The notes under the pieces were generated by a model. That model was not told the origin of the DNA. It ran no database searches and was given only the letters and a program-made list of their open reading frames with translations. A program made the position numbers and the translations under genes. Positions 8,806 through 17,259 of a stretch of DNA of 47,664 nucleotides are shown here, in pieces (the stretch's first letter is position 1; every line of letters starts with the position of its first letter). The stretch comes from Rubripirellula sp. (GTDB lineage Bacteria > Planctomycetota > Planctomycetia > Pirellulales > Pirellulaceae): contig JAQWPZ010000225.1 in the NCBI GenBank assembly GCA_029245125.1, forward strand, positions 1 through 47,664, in the 5' to 3' direction.

Positions 8806-10278
8806 ATGAAACCACTGCTGTACCTCGCCGCATTTCTGCTAACCACGAGTGCTCAAGCTGCAGACCGCCCCAACATCGTTTGGATTATTCCAGACGACAT
8901 GTCGGCAAACTTTTCCTGCTATGGCGAAACCGCCATCGAGACCCCGAATGTCGACCGCTTGGCAGCCCGCGGCGTAAAATTCACCAACGCTTACGTCACG
9001 GCACCGGTTTGCTCCACCTGCCGATCAGCACTGATCACTGGGATGTATCAGACCAGCATTGGCTCGCATCATCACCGCAGCGGGCGTGGCGAGCAAAAGA
9101 TCAACTTGCCTGAGAACGTCCAACTCGTCCCGAAACTTTTTCAACAAGCTGGATATTACACGTCCATCACTGGCTGGCCGGTTCGAGAGGGACGCCTTGG
9201 GAAGACAGACTATAACTTCGAGTGGGATGCATCTGCTTACGACGGCAACGATTGGTCCCAACGCGAAGCGGGCCAACCGTTCTTTGCTCAGATCCAAACC
9301 CCCGGGGGCAAGTTACGCGGAAAGAACGAACAAGGCTGGCAAAAAATTGCCAACTCGGCAAAACAAGAGTTTGGCCTCGCGACTCCGATCAGCGCTGTCA
9401 CCTTGCCGCCCTATTACCCTAGACACCCAGATTTACTCCGTGACTGGGCAGCCTATCTCGACTCAGTCCGCATGACAGATGCGATGGTAGGTGAGGTGGT
9501 TGCCAGGTTGCAGGCGGAAGGAATCCTAGACAACACCATCGTTCTGTTCATGACCGACCACGGGATCAGCCATGCCCGCGGAAAACAATTCATGTACGAC
9601 GAAGGTCTGCATGTACCGCTCGTGATCAGCGGCCCCGGAATCGAACCGGGGACGAGCCGAGACGATGTCGTCGAACACATCGACTTGGCCGCACTTTCTC
9701 TCGCCGCTGCCGGCATCAAGATTCCCGATTCGATGCAGGCTCAAGACATACTCTCACCCAAATACAAACCACGCGAGGCAGTATTCGCCGCCCGCGATCG
9801 ATGTGATGAAACCGTCGATCATATGCGGTAAGTCCGGACCATGGACTTTAAATACATCCGCAACTTTTTGCCAAACCGACCCTACCTGCAACCCTGCCGT
9901 TACAAAGATGCCAAAAGCATCCTGATCGCTCTCCGAAAATGGAACAACGAAGGCAAATTAAATTCCCCCCAGAAATTGATCTTTCGTGAGACTCGCCCGC
10001 CCGAAGAACTCTACGACCTTGAAAACGATCCGCATGAAATCAACAACCTCGCCGGAGATTCAAAATACGCTGACAAGCTACAAACGATGCGTACACGACT
10101 GAACGACTGGATGGAGGAAACCGATGACCAAGGTCGTGAACCCGAGTCAGCCGAGATGTATGACAGCGACATGAGTGTTTACCGAACGACGCTCAAACGC
10201 AAAGGTGAGTTAGAGCAATTGAAGATCTTGGAAACCAATGTCGACCTGATGAAGAAGTGGGCCGCCGACGGCAACTAG
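8806..10278 (+). pseudogene. Sulfatase 3, interrupted by an in-frame TAA
   Basis: Exported S1-family sulfatase broken by a stop codon at 9829-9831. Both halves are in the same frame, and the amino-acid context on either side (DETVDHMR, then VRTMDFKYIRNF) reads as one continuous sulfatase. This is a nonsense change, not a frameshift. Without the stop the product would be about 490 residues; with it, 341 residues remain and the C-terminal subdomain is lost. The start at 8806 gives a clean signal peptide (MKPLLYLAAFLL to AQAA); the frame also opens at 8770. Metal-binding residues appear in PDDMSANF and FMTDHGISHA. The activation motif reads C69-S-T-C-R73, with Thr where Pro or Ala is usual. The 3' half (9832-10278) has its own ATG at 9841, but that fragment alone cannot be a sulfatase. 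A sequencing error is possible. Confidence 0.8.
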
Positions 10279-10813
10279 TGAACGTCAAATCATCGCGTTA
10301 AAAACTCGCGCCCGCTCTTCCGCTCTGTCCCTCCGCCTGATCCTGTCCCTCCGCCTGATCCCCTCGGTAATCGCGAAATCCCAAGGCGTTCCGAATCCCC
10401 ACAGCGTTGAAGAGCTTTGCAGCGCACAAAAGTGCTGCGGGGAGTTTCTCACAGGGAATCGTCTCCAAGCAGCAAATCCCAACAGGCCTGACGAATCGAC
10501 CGACGCCAGTCGTATGAATCGCCCTGCCAGCACCATCAAGTGATCGCGCCGTTTATTCGAACTTGTCACGCTCATGCACTGGTATCATCTTTTCGCTCAC
10601 GCCGGATTCATCTTCACCGCCCGCCAATGAAGTCGACACGAGAGACTTCCCCCCACCGGCTGCAACGAAGATTACAATCTATGGAGCGTTCAACGAACGG
10701 CGACAGGATAATGCCAAAGGCCGCGTGGTGTATTCGCCGCCGACAAATATCTCAACAAGTGTTTTGGAGCGAAAGCGAGACCGTTTTCCAACCAAGATAA
10801 GGAAATACCAAGC
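10279..10813. other. Intergenic region with an 18-bp duplication, no gene seen
   Basis: A gap of 535 bp between broken sulfatase 3 and the first DUF1549/DUF1553 gene. Apart from the exact 18-bp duplication at 10325-10360, I see nothing structured. A TAAGGA sequence at 10798-10803 is the likely ribosome-binding site for the next gene. Confidence 0.5.
10325..10360 (+). repeat. Exact 18-bp tandem duplication
   Basis: CTGTCCCTCCGCCTGATC occurs at 10325-10342 and, without a single change, at 10343-10360. It is non-coding. Confidence 0.9.
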
Positions 10814-13800
10814 ATGCCAAAGATGGCAAGCCAAACCCGCACATTGCTGGCAGGATGTTCAACGATCTGCCTAAGCGTCCTGTTGATCGCCCCGATTCAT
10901 GCGGCAGATCCTCCCGACTATGCATTGGACATCCAACCACTACTAGCAGCACACTGCATCGTCTGTCACGGACCGGATGAGGCTGAAGCGGGGCTTCGAC
11001 TCGACCAATTCGCGACAGCGAGCGAAGCATTAGACTCTGGCAAATATGCCATCGTCGCCGGGAATCCAGAAAAGAGCGAACTCTTGCACCGGGTTCGAAT
11101 CACTGAAGAATCCGCCCGCATGCCTCCCGACGGGCCTCGTTTATCCAAGCATGAAATCGACCTACTGACACGCTGGATTCAACAAGGTGCTGAATTCAAA
11201 ACCCACTGGGCCTATCGACCGATCCGCCAACCGATACCGCCGCAGGTCAACCACAAATCATGGCCTCTCAATCCTATTGATCACTTTGTGCTTGCCAAGT
11301 TAGAGGCTGCTGATGTGGTGCCATCACCGCCCGCGGATCCGACCACCCTTGTCAAGCGTCTCTACTATGACTTGATCGGGCTTCCGCCCGACCGAGCTGT
11401 TGCAAACAAATTCCTGTCCAATCCTTCGGAAAGCGGCTACCAAGATCTCGTTGATCATCTGCTGCATTCTGAGCACTTTGGCGAACGTTGGGGCCGGCAT
11501 TGGCTGGATAAAGCCCGCTACGCTGATTCCGACGGTTACGAAAAAGACCGCCCACGTCCAAATGCGTGGCTGTACCGCGATTGGGTAATCAATGCGATTA
11601 ACCAAGACCTGCCTTTTGATCAATTCACCATTGATCAATTGGCTGGCGACCTGCTGCCAAAACCAACTCAACAGCAACAACTCGCCACCGCTTTTCATCG
11701 GCAAACATTGACCAACACAGAAGGTGGCACCGACCAAGAACAATTCCGCGTCGAAGCGACGTTCGACCGCACTGAAACAACCAGCGCTATCTGGCTGGGA
11801 TTGACTATGACCTGTGCGCGCTGCCACACCCATAAATACGATCAAATCACGCAACGCGAATACTATCAGTTGTTCGCGTTTTTTGACGATCTAAACGAAA
11901 CCAAAGCAAACCTTCCCTACAGCGAAGCAGCAACTCAGGCCTACAAGCTTCAGCACATCGAACATCTGGCAAAGGTTGATCGCCTGAAAACCCGCCTGAC
12001 GAAACTCAAACACGAACTTCAACCCGAGCTGGAGGCGTGGGTCAATCAGATCGAAACAAAACTGAACGATGCATCAGAACCATCGATTCAACTGGAGGTC
12101 GCGGAACCCATCTCGATTCACGCCAGTAGCGAAGTGACCTTTGAGGCTCAACCTGACGGATCACAGTTGGTGGTGGGCCCCATCTTGGATCGCGACAAGT
12201 ATACCGTCGTCATCAAAGCACCAGAGCAGCCGCTAACAGGAATCAAAATCGAATTAGTTCCCGATCCTTCGCTTCCTGCCAACGGCCCTGGTCGGGCAAA
12301 GAACGGAAATTTTGTGCTCACCCAAGTTCGTGGTTACAGCGGATTCGACAAGAACTTTGAAGCGAATTTCGAACCGCTGCAATGGACGACCGCAGAAGCC
12401 GACCACAGCCAGAATGAATTTTCACCCGAGGGAGCTTTGTCCGACAGAGAAAAATCGGGATGGGCAATCGCACCTTCGATGGGCAAACCGCACCACTGGC
12501 TGGGCATCATTGCGGAACCTCTTTCAGAGCAAAAACCGACCTACATCCAAGTCATCCTTGACCAACAGTATGGCGGCCAACATACCATCGGACGCTTCCG
12601 CATCTTGACCATGACCGGTTCGGACACGCTCCGCCGTTTGCCGAGTGCAATCGCAGAGAGTCTGTCACTCCCATCGCAGCGTCGCTCGGCTGAGCAACGT
12701 ACCGCGATCGGCGATTACTTTGCGTCCCAGCACCCCGAAACAAAAACACTGCTAACGCAGCTCGCCAAGCTGGAAAAGAATGCTCCAAAACCGCCGACGC
12801 TCGCGGTTCGAGTGGTTTCGCAAGCGAATCGTACAACACGTATCCTGCATCGCGGTGACTTCCTGCAACCCGCTGAACCCATCGAAACAGGAATTCTTGG
12901 TGCGATCAAAACGTCCCACCCCATGACAGGACACCCCAACGATCAACCTCGGAACCGATTGGACCTTGCCCATTGGTTGGTCGACGAGGCCAATCCACTC
13001 ACCCCACGCGTGGTCACGAACCAGATCTGGGCGCATCTTTTTGGTCGTGGAATCGTTTCCACCGTCAATGACTTTGGGGTCCGAGGTGATGCCCCCAGTC
13101 ATCCAGCTTTGCTCGATTGGATGGCTTGGAACTTTCCCCGCGATTTTAAGTGGAGTCGAAAGGCGTTGATCCGCACCATCGTAATGAGTGCGACCTATCG
13201 ACAAGCGTCCAACCACCGACAGGAATTGCTTGAAATTGATTCTAACAATCAGTTGCTCGCAAGACAAAATCGATTTCGCGTTTCAGCTGAGGTGGTTCGT
13301 GACCTGCATCTGGCAGCTAGCGGCTTGTTAAGTTCCAAGGTGAAAGGACCGAGCGTCTTTCCTCCCTTGCCTCCCGGCGTTGCCGAGTTAAGTTACGCCA
13401 ACAACTTTAAGTGGAAAACGAGTCCCGGCGAAGACGCTTATCGACGAGGTATGTACACGTTCTTCAAACGCACCTCGCCGCATCCAACGCTCATCAGTTT
13501 TGATTGCCCTGATTCCAACACCACCCAACTGCAGCGTTCCAACAGCAACACGCCGCTGCAAGCTCTCGCGACGCTAAACAACGGTGTCTTCACCGAAGCC
13601 GCACAAGCACTCAGCCTTCGAGTGCTCACTGAGGGCGGTGATGACGACCTGCAGAAACTTCAAACAGCTCTGCAAATTGTCTTGACCCGACAAGCGACCG
13701 AGCCAGAAACCCGACGCTTTCAGCAATTACTGATCCAAGCACGCGAATACTACACGGATCATCTGGAGGACGCGAAAAAAGCCACCAATCTGCATCGCTT

Positions 13801-13888
13801 CACCTCCGTCACCCATTCCGAAAACGCCGCCTGGGTCGCCACGTTGCGGATGATTCTAAACCTGGATGAATTCATCGTCCGTGATTGA
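10814..13888 (+). CDS. Planctomycete cytochrome c / DUF1549 / DUF1553 protein (module 1)
   Basis: Large exported protein of 1024 residues. A signal peptide (about 1-30, ending IHAAD) is followed by a planctomycete cytochrome c domain (PSCyt1, about 38-110) whose heme-binding motif is C48-I-V-C-H52. DUF1549 (PSCyt2, about 145-355) contains a second CxxCH-like motif, TCARCHTHKYD. Residues about 420-630 form a beta-rich middle region of carbohydrate-binding or discoidin-like appearance. DUF1553 (PSD1) begins around residue 690, with NPLTPRVVTNQIWAHLFGRGIV as its recognisable entry. These families are greatly expanded in Planctomycetes and usually precede a DUF1501 gene, as here, although the gap to it is an unusual 318 bp. 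Biochemical function is not established; a periplasmic heme protein in glycan metabolism is inference. A TAAGGA site about 10 bases upstream supports the start. Confidence 0.9.
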   Translation: MPKMASQTRTLLAGCSTICLSVLLIAPIHAADPPDYALDIQPLLAAHCIVCHGPDEAEAGLRLDQFATASEALDSGKYAIVAGNPEKSELLHRVRITEESARMPPDGPRLSKHEIDLLTRWIQQGAEFKTHWAYRPIRQPIPPQVNHKSWPLNPIDHFVLAKLEAADVVPSPPADPTTLVKRLYYDLIGLPPDRAVANKFLSNPSESGYQDLVDHLLHSEHFGERWGRHWLDKARYADSDGYEKDRPRPNAWLYRDWVINAINQDLPFDQFTIDQLAGDLLPKPTQQQQLATAFHRQTLTNTEGGTDQEQFRVEATFDRTETTSAIWLGLTMTCARCHTHKYDQITQREYYQLFAFFDDLNETKANLPYSEAATQAYKLQHIEHLAKVDRLKTRLTKLKHELQPELEAWVNQIETKLNDASEPSIQLEVAEPISIHASSEVTFEAQPDGSQLVVGPILDRDKYTVVIKAPEQPLTGIKIELVPDPSLPANGPGRAKNGNFVLTQVRGYSGFDKNFEANFEPLQWTTAEADHSQNEFSPEGALSDREKSGWAIAPSMGKPHHWLGIIAEPLSEQKPTYIQVILDQQYGGQHTIGRFRILTMTGSDTLRRLPSAIAESLSLPSQRRSAEQRTAIGDYFASQHPETKTLLTQLAKLEKNAPKPPTLAVRVVSQANRTTRILHRGDFLQPAEPIETGILGAIKTSHPMTGHPNDQPRNRLDLAHWLVDEANPLTPRVVTNQIWAHLFGRGIVSTVNDFGVRGDAPSHPALLDWMAWNFPRDFKWSRKALIRTIVMSATYRQASNHRQELLEIDSNNQLLARQNRFRVSAEVVRDLHLAASGLLSSKVKGPSVFPPLPPGVAELSYANNFKWKTSPGEDAYRRGMYTFFKRTSPHPTLISFDCPDSNTTQLQRSNSNTPLQALATLNNGVFTEAAQALSLRVLTEGGDDDLQKLQTALQIVLTRQATEPETRRFQQLLIQAREYYTDHLEDAKKATNLHRFTSVTHSENAAWVATLRMILNLDEFIVRD

Positions 13889-14206
13889 AGGGAACCCAAT
13901 CCTTCCCCCGAATCAAAACCATTCAAAGTCAAACTCCGCCACAGAATTGAAACCAGCCCAACGATAATCCCGTCAAGACAATCGGGATTACTGCCCGCAT
14001 TTGCAGATCCCGCGACGCGACTCCAACCACCGTCCGGTCCTATGCAAACCACCGAGAGATTCAGCTCGCACGCCCCAAGCTCCGCTCCCTTTTGATCCCT
14101 TGATATTGAAAATGGTCGGCATGTCTGGTCAACGCCAGTAACGTGCGACAACAATCACAACAGCACCCGTTGATCGCCATGGGCAACACCAAGGAAGATC
14201 GCAGCC
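13889..14206. other. Intra-module gap between the cytochrome gene and its DUF1501 partner
   Basis: 318 bp without a gene. It holds an 8-bp-stem hairpin (13965-13990) and a ribosome-binding site AAGGAAG (14191-14197) placed 9 bases before the DUF1501 start. In the other three modules the equivalent gap is an 8-bp overlap, 3 bp or 28 bp. Confidence 0.6.
13965..13990 (+). terminator. Hairpin downstream of module 1 cytochrome gene
   Basis: TAATCCCG (13965-13972) pairs perfectly with CGGGATTA (13983-13990) around a 10-base loop, about 77 bases after the stop. No T-run follows. It may attenuate read-through into the DUF1501 gene or stabilise an mRNA end. Confidence 0.35.
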
Positions 14207-15724
14207 ATGCCCCGCCATTCTAGCTACGCCATGAAGCAACACATTCATCAACTTGCACTCCATCACCGACGTGAGTTTCTCAATACGACGGCCAGCGGGC
14301 TCGGCATGGCGGCGCTTGGTTCACTGCTTACCGAGAATGGTCTGATGCAGCGATCCGCAGCGGCCGATAACTTGGCGAATCCACTTGCCCCTAAGCCACC
14401 TCACTTTGAAGCCAAGGCCAAAGCCTGCATTTTCATCTTCATGGCCGGTGCTCCTTCGCACCTTGACCTATTCGATGACAAGCCGATTCTCAGGGAACGC
14501 CATGGCGAACCACTGCCTGATTCGATGCTCGAAAAAGTCCGATTCGCTTTCATCAAAAAAGATAACGCACTGCTACAGGGATCACCTTACCAGTTTCATA
14601 AGCACGGCGAATCAGGGATGGAACTCAGTGAGCTGTTACCAAATTTAGGCAGCGTCGCAGATGACTTGCTGCTGGTGCGTTCACTGCACACAGATCAATT
14701 CAATCATCATCCGGGTCAACTGATGATGCAGTGCGGTCGTGGAACGTTTGGCCTTCCCACCATGGGGTCTTGGCTGACCTACGGACTCGGTAGCGAAACA
14801 CAAAATCTGCCCGGCTACGTTGTGCTCAACAGCGGCCGCGGATCCTCAGGTGGCGCGACGCTTTGGCAATCGGGTTTTCTGCCATCGACGCATGCCGGTG
14901 TGTTATTCCGCAATCAGGGCGAACCGGTTCTCAACTTGGCGAATCCAACGGGAATCCCGATGGAACTACAGCGTCAGGGTTTGGATGCGTTGCGTGATGT
15001 AAATCAGGCTCGTTATGCCGAGGTCAAGGATCCCGAGATCGCTGCCCGTATTGCGAGTTACGAATTGGCTTACCGCATGCAAACGGCTGCACCGGAACTG
15101 ATCGACGTGACCAGCGAATCACAAACAACCCTCGATGCTTATGGGGTTGACCGGGAAGAACCCAAGGACCTCGGGGGCCGCGGGAAACAGGGGAATACGT
15201 ACCGCAGCTTCGCCAAGAATTGCCTATTGGCGCGACGAATGGTTGAACGAGGTGTGCGGTTCGTCAACATCATTTACGCCTCCTGGGATCATCACAGCAA
15301 TATCCCGACCGAACTGCCTTACAACGCCGGTTGCGTCGATCAACCAATCGCAGCCTTGATCAAAGATCTCAAGCAGCGCGGACTTCTCAATTCGACCATG
15401 GTCGTCTGGGGCAGTGAATTCGGTCGCACTCCGCTTGGTGAGAATCGCAACGGCAAACGCCAGGTCGGAACCGGCCGCGATCATCACCCCTACTCCTTCA
15501 GCATGCTGATGTCAGGCGGTGGTATGAGAGGCGGTTTGACCTACGGCGGAACCGATGAGATCGGCTGGCATGCGACCGAGGATCGCGTTCACGTAAACGA
15601 TTTACACGCCACCATGCTGCATCAATTCGGACTCGACCATCTACAGTTGACCCATCGCTTCCAGGGACGTGATTATCGCCTGACCGATGTTGGTGGAAAG
15701 ATCATTCCAGCATGGATCAGCTGA
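14207..15724 (+). CDS. DUF1501 protein with Tat-type leader (module 1)
   Basis: DUF1501 family protein of 505 residues. The N-terminus has a twin-arginine leader (HHRREFLNTTASGLGMAALGS), so export in a folded state is expected. DUF1501 belongs by fold to the alkaline phosphatase/sulfatase-like superfamily, and the likely metal-site segments are intact: WDHHSN (around residue 360), GSEFGRTP (around 402) and GRDHHP (around 424). FIFMAGAPSHLDLFDDKP near residue 80 is the family's typical N-terminal strand. A ribosome-binding site AAGGAAG 9 bases upstream favours the 14207 start over the ATG at 14231. It is partnered with the preceding DUF1549/DUF1553 gene. No substrate is known for DUF1501; hydrolysis of a phosphate or sulfate ester is an inference from fold. 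Confidence 0.88.
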   Translation: MPRHSSYAMKQHIHQLALHHRREFLNTTASGLGMAALGSLLTENGLMQRSAAADNLANPLAPKPPHFEAKAKACIFIFMAGAPSHLDLFDDKPILRERHGEPLPDSMLEKVRFAFIKKDNALLQGSPYQFHKHGESGMELSELLPNLGSVADDLLLVRSLHTDQFNHHPGQLMMQCGRGTFGLPTMGSWLTYGLGSETQNLPGYVVLNSGRGSSGGATLWQSGFLPSTHAGVLFRNQGEPVLNLANPTGIPMELQRQGLDALRDVNQARYAEVKDPEIAARIASYELAYRMQTAAPELIDVTSESQTTLDAYGVDREEPKDLGGRGKQGNTYRSFAKNCLLARRMVERGVRFVNIIYASWDHHSNIPTELPYNAGCVDQPIAALIKDLKQRGLLNSTMVVWGSEFGRTPLGENRNGKRQVGTGRDHHPYSFSMLMSGGGMRGGLTYGGTDEIGWHATEDRVHVNDLHATMLHQFGLDHLQLTHRFQGRDYRLTDVGGKIIPAWIS

Positions 15725-15786
15725 CTCAACGCCGCTCAACTTTCGCCACGAAACACCAGTCAACATCCGCAGCAGACCAAGAATGC

Positions 15787-17259
15787 TCAAGCGATAAGAT
15801 CGCGAACGATTCGCGAGGATTCGACGCCCGTCAAGCGAAAGTCGAGCCCTTGCGATCGGTAAGTGAAACGCTCATGCTCGATCCCCAACAAGTGCAGCAC
15901 GGTGGCGTGTAAGTCACGCACATGAACGGGATCAACCACGGCGTTGTAACTGTAATCGTCAGTTGCTCCATAAGACATGCCTGGGCGAACCCCGCCTCCC
16001 GCCATCCAGATCGTAAAACAACGAGGATGATGATCGCGACCACCTTCCGGACTATCCCATTTGCCTTGCCCGGCGACACTACGACCAAACTCGCCGCCCC
16101 AAATCACAAGCGTGTCGTCAAGCATCCCGCGTTGCTTGAGATCTTTGATCAACGCGGCACTCGCCTGATCCGTATCGCGGCATCGAGCCGTGCACCAACT
16201 TCGCAAGCGACTGTGATGATCCCAATCGGGATGAAACAACTGGATGAACCGGACTCCACGCTCTGCAAGTCGACGCGCGAGAATGCAATTGGCAGCGTAA
16301 CTGCCTGGCCGGCGTGAATCAGGCCCATACAATTGAAATGTCGATTCCGGCTCGCCACTAACATCGGTCAGATCTGGAACACTCGCCTGCATCCGATAGG
16401 CCATCTCGTATTGCTGAATCCGCGTTTCAATCTCCGGATCCCCAGTCTCTTGATGCCGTATTTGGTTGAGCTCATTCAATCCATTCAACATGCTCCGCCG
16501 TAAATGCCTCGGCAAGCCATCCGGATCATTCAGGTAAAGCACAGGATCTTTCGCGCTACGCAGTTTGACCCCCTGGTAAACCGAAGGCAAAAAACCACTG
16601 CCCCAATAGTGGTCATAGAGTGGTTGATCACTCCCGCGCTTCATCTTGGACAGCAAGACTAAGTAATCTGGCAGATCCCGATTTTCACTTCCCAAGCCAT
16701 AGCTCAGCCAACTCCCCATGCTGGGGCGTCCAGCCAGATGATGTCCGGTTAAGAATTTGGTCATCGCGGGAGCATGATTGATCTGATCGGTGACCATTGA
16801 TTTCACAAAGCAAAGATCATCAGCGACACCCGCAATATGCGGCAGCCAATCACTGACGGTTGCCCCGGACTGACCACGCTTGCGAAAAACGGAATGAGCA
16901 GGCATGACTAATTGTGGCTTTCCGCGGGTCATCCCGCTCAACCGCTGACCGTTCCGAACACTGTCTGGCAGCTTCTGCCCGGCCAACTTTTTCAGACCAG
17001 GCTTATCGTCATAGAGTTCAAGCTGAGACGGCCCCCCAGATTGCGTCAGAAAAATGACGCGTTTTGCCTTGGGGGCAAAGTGAGGTAAACCCTGCGCATT
17101 TCTGCTACTAGCCGAGCTTTGACCACCATTCGCACTGCACGTCTCGTTCATCAACGAGTTCAACGCCATAGCACCGAGACCGACACAGCCGGCTTGCCCC
17201 AGAAAATAACGCCTCGTTTGTTCGTGTGCAGCTCGTGATTCAGCGGAGCACTCATTCAT
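15787..17259 (-). CDS. DUF1501 protein with Tat-type leader (module 2)
   Basis: 490-residue DUF1501 protein. The leader contains QTRRYFLGQAGCVGLGAMAL, a twin-arginine signal. Conserved segments are FLTQSGGPSQLELYDDKP, WDHHSRLRSW, GGEFGRSVAGQG and [17 protein letters not shown], all expected for the alkaline-phosphatase-like DUF1501 fold. Its start codon overlaps the end of the upstream minus-strand DUF1549/DUF1553 gene by 8 bases (17252-17259), so the two are almost certainly translationally coupled. The gene points towards the module 1 DUF1501 gene, with only 62 bp between the two stop codons. The exact role is unknown; the partner suggests a shared periplasmic process. Confidence 0.88.
   Translation of the reverse strand: MNECSAESRAAHEQTRRYFLGQAGCVGLGAMALNSLMNETCSANGGQSSASSRNAQGLPHFAPKAKRVIFLTQSGGPSQLELYDDKPGLKKLAGQKLPDSVRNGQRLSGMTRGKPQLVMPAHSVFRKRGQSGATVSDWLPHIAGVADDLCFVKSMVTDQINHAPAMTKFLTGHHLAGRPSMGSWLSYGLGSENRDLPDYLVLLSKMKRGSDQPLYDHYWGSGFLPSVYQGVKLRSAKDPVLYLNDPDGLPRHLRRSMLNGLNELNQIRHQETGDPEIETRIQQYEMAYRMQASVPDLTDVSGEPESTFQLYGPDSRRPGSYAANCILARRLAERGVRFIQLFHPDWDHHSRLRSWCTARCRDTDQASAALIKDLKQRGMLDDTLVIWGGEFGRSVAGQGKWDSPEGGRDHHPRCFTIWMAGGGVRPGMSYGATDDYSYNAVVDPVHVRDLHATVLHLLGIEHERFTYRSQGLDFRLTGVESSRIVRDLIA

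Noticed and set aside
9633..9651. CCCCGGAATCGAACCGGGG looks like the T-arm of a tRNA on the minus strand
   Set aside because: It lies inside the sulfatase 3 frame and encodes the normal GPGIEPGTS segment. No acceptor, D or anticodon arms are found beside it.
9829..9831. Stop codon recoding (selenocysteine or pyrrolysine) in sulfatase 3
   Set aside because: The codon is TAA, not TGA or TAG, and no SECIS-like or tRNA signal is seen.
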